From positions 1-46,387 of the forward strand of contig CAZFWV010000016.1 of NCBI GenBank assembly GCA_964522605.1: a DNA stretch of 46,387 nucleotides, in the 5' to 3' direction. The position numbers and the translations under genes were made by a program. This DNA comes from CAVZLD01 sp964522605. GTDB taxonomy: Bacteria; Planctomycetota; Planctomycetia; Pirellulales; Pirellulaceae. Shown piece by piece: positions 43,442 to 46,387 of this stretch; positions within the stretch are counted from its first letter, which is position 1, and each line of letters begins with the position of its first letter. The notes beneath the pieces were generated by a model, which ran no database searches, was not told where the DNA came from, and was given only the letters and a program-made list of their open reading frames with translations.

Positions 43442-43563
43442 GTCGAGCTGCCGTCCGGTGCGCGCCGTGACCGGTCATCGGCACGTGCCGCCCCATTGAC
43501 CCGCTTGCGCTTCCTGGGTCGACGATCGAATCATTCTTGCCGTTGCACGAAAGGCTGGGGTCC

Positions 43564-44097
43564 ATGAGTTCAACACCCGGACGCGTTGCCGTCTACACGG
43601 GGTCGTTTGACCCGATCACGCTGGGACACCTGAATGTCATTCAGCGAGGCAGCCGTCTTTTTGATCGATTAATCGTTGGGGTGGGGGTCAATGTCGAGAA
43701 GCAGGCCCTTTTCACCGCCGAAGAGCGCGTTGAATTGATTCGTGCCGTGACCGAGGAGATTCCCAATTTGGAGATTCGCACATTTAGTGGCCTGGCCGTA
43801 TCGTTTGTTCACGATTGCCGCGCACGCGTCATGATTCGCGGCATTCGCCCGCTGACCGATATCGCTGCGGAGTTTACGATGTTGCTGGCGAATCGAGAAC
43901 TCGATCCTGACGTCGAGACCGTCTTCTTGATGGCGGATCAAAGCTTGGTCCATGTTTCCAGCACGCTGATCAAGCAGATCGCCCCGCTGGCCGATGACCA
44001 GATGCTCGGCCGTTTCGTTCCACGACCGGTGATTCCCCTGCTGCGTGAAAAGCTTGCCACCGGGGGCGTGCCCCCCGAGGTAGGGCACCGACGTTGA
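43564..44097 (+). CDS. coaD: phosphopantetheine adenylyltransferase
   Basis: Adenylates 4'-phosphopantetheine to dephospho-CoA, the step before CoaE. The 177-residue nucleotidyltransferase has YTGSFDPITLGHL with the T/HxGH motif ending at His22, AVSFVHDCRARVMIRGIRP, and the ATP-binding SSTLIKQIAPL. An upstream in-frame TTG (43537) is less likely. It ends 21 bases before mcsB, which is convergent. Confidence 0.96.
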   Translation: MSSTPGRVAVYTGSFDPITLGHLNVIQRGSRLFDRLIVGVGVNVEKQALFTAEERVELIRAVTEEIPNLEIRTFSGLAVSFVHDCRARVMIRGIRPLTDIAAEFTMLLANRELDPDVETVFLMADQSLVHVSSTLIKQIAPLADDQMLGRFVPRPVIPLLREKLATGGVPPEVGHRR

Positions 44098-44118
44098 GGA
44101 GTCGTTCGCCCACCCTCC

Positions 44119-45207
44119 TCAATTGTTTTCGGAACCTTCCGCAGCCTTCTTCCGCAGATGTCGCTGCAGGTACAACGCACGTTCGATATTGCGATCCGCC
44201 GTGCCAAGCTCGATTCCCCGAACCTTCTGCAGATGGGCCGGCTGCGTGTGGATGAAAAGCTGGTTGATCGTGGGGATTTCGACGTCGCGAATGAGCCCCA
44301 AGTTGACTCCCATCCGGACCCGCGACAGATAATGCATTGTCTCTTCGCTGCTGATCGTCTGCGCGTTGCAGAGAATGCCGTAGGCCCGACTGACCTGGTC
44401 GTGCAGGTCCTTCTGACTTTCCCGCACCAAGTAGTCGCGGGCTCGCCGTTCGTAGTCGATCAGCACGGGTACGATATCGCCGACCTGCTTGATTAATTCA
44501 AGTTCGGTGCGCCCGAGCGTGATCTGATTGCTGATTTGGTAGAAGTCGCCCATGGCCTGCGAACCCTCGCCATACAGACCGCGGACCGCGAGGCTGATCT
44601 TCTGCAGGCTGCGAAACACTTTGTCGATTTGACGCGTGATGACCAGTGCTGGCAGGTGTAGCATCACACTGACGCGCATTCCCGTGCCCACATTGGTCGG
44701 ACAGGCGGTCAAATAGCCTAAACGATCGTGAAACGCATAACTGACGTAGCCTTCAATCAGGTCGTCGATTTCGTTGATCTGCTCCCAGGCGTTCACCAGA
44801 TCCAGGCCACTCTTCATCACCTGGATCCGAAGATGGTCTTCTTCATTCACCATCAAGCTGTATTGTTCCCGGGCGTCGATGGCGACGGCCCGCGCACCAC
44901 TGCTCTCCGCCAGCTCGCGACTGATCAATTGCCGCTCGACCAGGAATTGGCGGTCGACCGATTCCATATGAGCGACGTCCAGAAAGATCAGGCCCGCCAG
45001 CTTCTCGCTACGCAGGAATTTCTCCTGGACTGTACGTTCGATAGCGGTGCGATCATGGTCCGTACAGCGGCGGATAAAGGGGAAATCCGCCAGATTTCGG
45101 GCGAGGCGGATCCGGCTGCTGATCACAATGTCCGACTCCGGACCCGACCCGCGCAGCCACTCCCCGCACTGTGCGGTCAGTCGAAGTATCGTGCGATCCA
45201 CATCCAT
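44119..45207 (-). CDS. mcsB: protein-arginine kinase McsB
   Basis: Guanido-kinase-fold enzyme that phosphorylates protein arginines; in Gram-positive bacteria pArg marks proteins for ClpCP. The 362-residue protein shows SDIVISSRIRLARNL near the N-terminus, HDRLGYLTACPTNVGTGMR with the conserved Cys, and RVRMGVNLGLI. The allosteric RDxxRA motif reads RNIERA (339-344): both Arg are kept, and Asp is Asn. The ATG is chosen because it gives the family's usual length; an upstream TTG at 45240 would add 11 residues. McsA, its activator, lies upstream on the same strand. CtsR and ClpC were not seen. Confidence 0.94.
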   Translation of the reverse strand: MDVDRTILRLTAQCGEWLRGSGPESDIVISSRIRLARNLADFPFIRRCTDHDRTAIERTVQEKFLRSEKLAGLIFLDVAHMESVDRQFLVERQLISRELAESSGARAVAIDAREQYSLMVNEEDHLRIQVMKSGLDLVNAWEQINEIDDLIEGYVSYAFHDRLGYLTACPTNVGTGMRVSVMLHLPALVITRQIDKVFRSLQKISLAVRGLYGEGSQAMGDFYQISNQITLGRTELELIKQVGDIVPVLIDYERRARDYLVRESQKDLHDQVSRAYGILCNAQTISSEETMHYLSRVRMGVNLGLIRDVEIPTINQLFIHTQPAHLQKVRGIELGTADRNIERALYLQRHLRKKAAEGSENN

Positions 45208-45462
45208 AGAACCGATCCAATCTCGCGACAGGTCAAGCAACCGTCTTCAATCTAACTCAGGACCCGCGCGATTAATGCGTTTTTTCCCTTCTTCAGACGA
45301 ATCGGCAACCGGTCGGCGATCCTTCCGGAAGCCCGGCCTAAGAAGCTGTTGGGAAAATGGGGTGGCATTGACTATGCCCGTGTCTCTTTTCGATGTAGCA
45401 ACGGCACTGGCAGAGCCAGTGGCACACTCGGGAGCCTGGTCTTTCGTATTTCCAAACACGTT

Positions 45463-45987
45463 CTAAGGCCTGCCGCCTCGTTCGGCCATCTGCTCGATGC
45501 CGCGAATCTCGTCACGCAACTCCGACGCTCGCTCATAGTCTTCCTGTTCGACGGCTTCTTTCAATTCCCGTCGCAGCCGAATCAAATCGGTTTGCCAGTC
45601 CGAATCCCCTGCGGCACGCCGCGGACGTTTGCCGATGTGTTTCGTGTTTCCGTGAATATTCAAAATGAGCGGTTCCAGCTCCGCATCAAAGCGAACGTAA
45701 TCGTGGGGGCATCCCAATCGGCCCTCGTTGCGAAACTCGAAAAACGTAATTCCGCAGACCGGGCAAGACTGCTGATCCAATCGATCCAATTCGTCTGCCG
45801 TCTGACTCAAGTCATGCTGAGCGAAGACGCCTCCGCCGGCCGAGCTGCCTGTTGAATTGGGGTCACCCTGGGCGGGCGCCAGGTATTGGCGCGCGTGGTC
45901 CTCGCACAGATGCAACTCCTGCAACTCGGACCCGGTCAGGTCGGTGATGTGAAAGGTGGCCGGTTTCTCGCAAAACTTGCATTTCAT
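45463..45987 (-). CDS. mcsA: McsB activator McsA (zinc-finger/UVR protein)
   Basis: 174 residues. Zinc-binding cysteine pairs are Cys3/Cys6 in KCKFC, Cys28 in HLCEDHA, a CPVCG, and the LGCPHDY segment. A C-terminal UVR helical hairpin (LKEAVEQEDYERASELRDEI) is the family's protein-interaction motif. McsA activates McsB and links it to Clp in Bacillus. It precedes mcsB by 255 bases. Confidence 0.92.
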   Translation of the reverse strand: MKCKFCEKPATFHITDLTGSELQELHLCEDHARQYLAPAQGDPNSTGSSAGGGVFAQHDLSQTADELDRLDQQSCPVCGITFFEFRNEGRLGCPHDYVRFDAELEPLILNIHGNTKHIGKRPRRAAGDSDWQTDLIRLRRELKEAVEQEDYERASELRDEIRGIEQMAERGGRP

Positions 45988-46262
45988 GGGTTTGGTGCAA
46001 GATCATACTCTGTCAAGACTTACAGCATCACTCGGATTCTATCAGCGGCCCCCAACCTGTCAAGGTTGAAGCGCTTCGCCCCGTGATTGTCCCGGTGATG
46101 GTTCGACGCGTCGGGAAACGGCGGGCGGAAAAGGGAAAGCCGAGGAACTCCACGGAGCGTTTCGATTCCGTGGTCGCTTGACGGCGCGGGGACGGTTGCG
46201 CGGGATCGAGCGGTGGGTTGACAGCAATTGTGAGTCGGCGGATCGATTGGTAAGCTGACGCG

Positions 46263-46387
46263 ATGATTCACGCACCAGAATATGAGACCTTCGCACGTCT
46301 CGCACGACAATACGAATGGGTACCCGTCTACCGCCGGTTGCTCTGCGATTCACTGACGCCCGTTTCGGCATTTCACCGCATCGATTC
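46263..46387 (+). CDS. trpE: anthranilate synthase component I, 5' end only
   Basis: The first 41 codons run off the right edge. The reading YETFARLARQYEWVPVYRRL, followed by LCDSLTPVSAFHRI, matches the N-terminus of TrpE (VPVYR...TPVSAF). Anthranilate synthase makes anthranilate from chorismate in tryptophan synthesis. The remainder, with the catalytic domain, is outside the window. It diverges from mcsA across 275 bases. Confidence 0.82.
   Translation, partial: MIHAPEYETFARLARQYEWVPVYRRLLCDSLTPVSAFHRID

Overview
The window is a piece of a high-GC bacterial draft genome with four 100-base N gaps. It most likely comes from a member of the Planctomycetota, perhaps Pirellulales-like. The pointers are family-level: DUF1080 and GH127 secreted carbohydrate enzymes, a cysteine-rich BBP2-type porin, a TatC with a very large first periplasmic loop, a cysteinyl-tRNA synthetase with an insert before the KMSKS loop, a Tat-exported squalene-cyclase-repeat protein, McsA/McsB, and dispersed palindromic repeats. 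No rRNA, tRNA, CRISPR array, transposase or phage gene was recognised.

Layout. 1-3.6 kb (minus): a rpmF-fabD-fabG-acpP-fabF fatty-acid cluster. 4-8.8 kb (minus): ispF-cysS-ruvC-ruvA-ruvB, covering isoprenoid synthesis, translation and Holliday-junction processing. 8.9-13.7 kb (plus): a probable operon of an ABC-2 (DUF990-type) exporter, a TIM-barrel isomerase/epimerase-like protein and an EboC-like UbiA prenyltransferase. 13.7-14.0 kb: an assembly gap inside a palindromic repeat cluster. 14-18 kb: divergent GH127 and DUF1080 secreted proteins. 18-21.3 kb (minus): ammonium transporter with a sigma-54-type promoter, and a porin with a clear terminator. 21.7-26 kb (minus): coaE-rho-ribH-nusB-ftsY. 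26-27 kb: gene-free, repeat-bearing, with a gap. 27-31.1 kb: a coiled-coil membrane protein, a small helical protein and an EboB-like TatD hydrolase (plus), facing an EboF-like phosphodiesterase family protein (minus). 31.4-32.8 kb: PII (glnB) and tatC converge on a gap that cuts both. 33-37 kb: manA, a proline-rich lipoprotein, a pseudouridine synthase and pyrK. 37-46.4 kb: rpsT, a TPR protein, a cobA-hemD fusion, a cyclase-repeat protein, a small membrane protein, a class V aminotransferase, coaD, mcsB-mcsA, and the first 41 codons of trpE at the right edge.

Most of the window is housekeeping. The notable part is a set of genes resembling the ebo cluster, a conserved gene set implicated in moving a metabolite precursor to the periplasm in cyanobacterial scytonemin synthesis. 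Here it is split into two loci about 15 kb apart. The EboC-like gene sits behind an ABC exporter. The EboB-like and EboF-like genes sit elsewhere with a previously unnamed 96-residue protein. No EboA or EboD was recognised in the window. Nitrogen-control features (amt with a GG-N10-GC promoter, and a PII with Phe in place of the uridylylated Tyr51) form a second theme.
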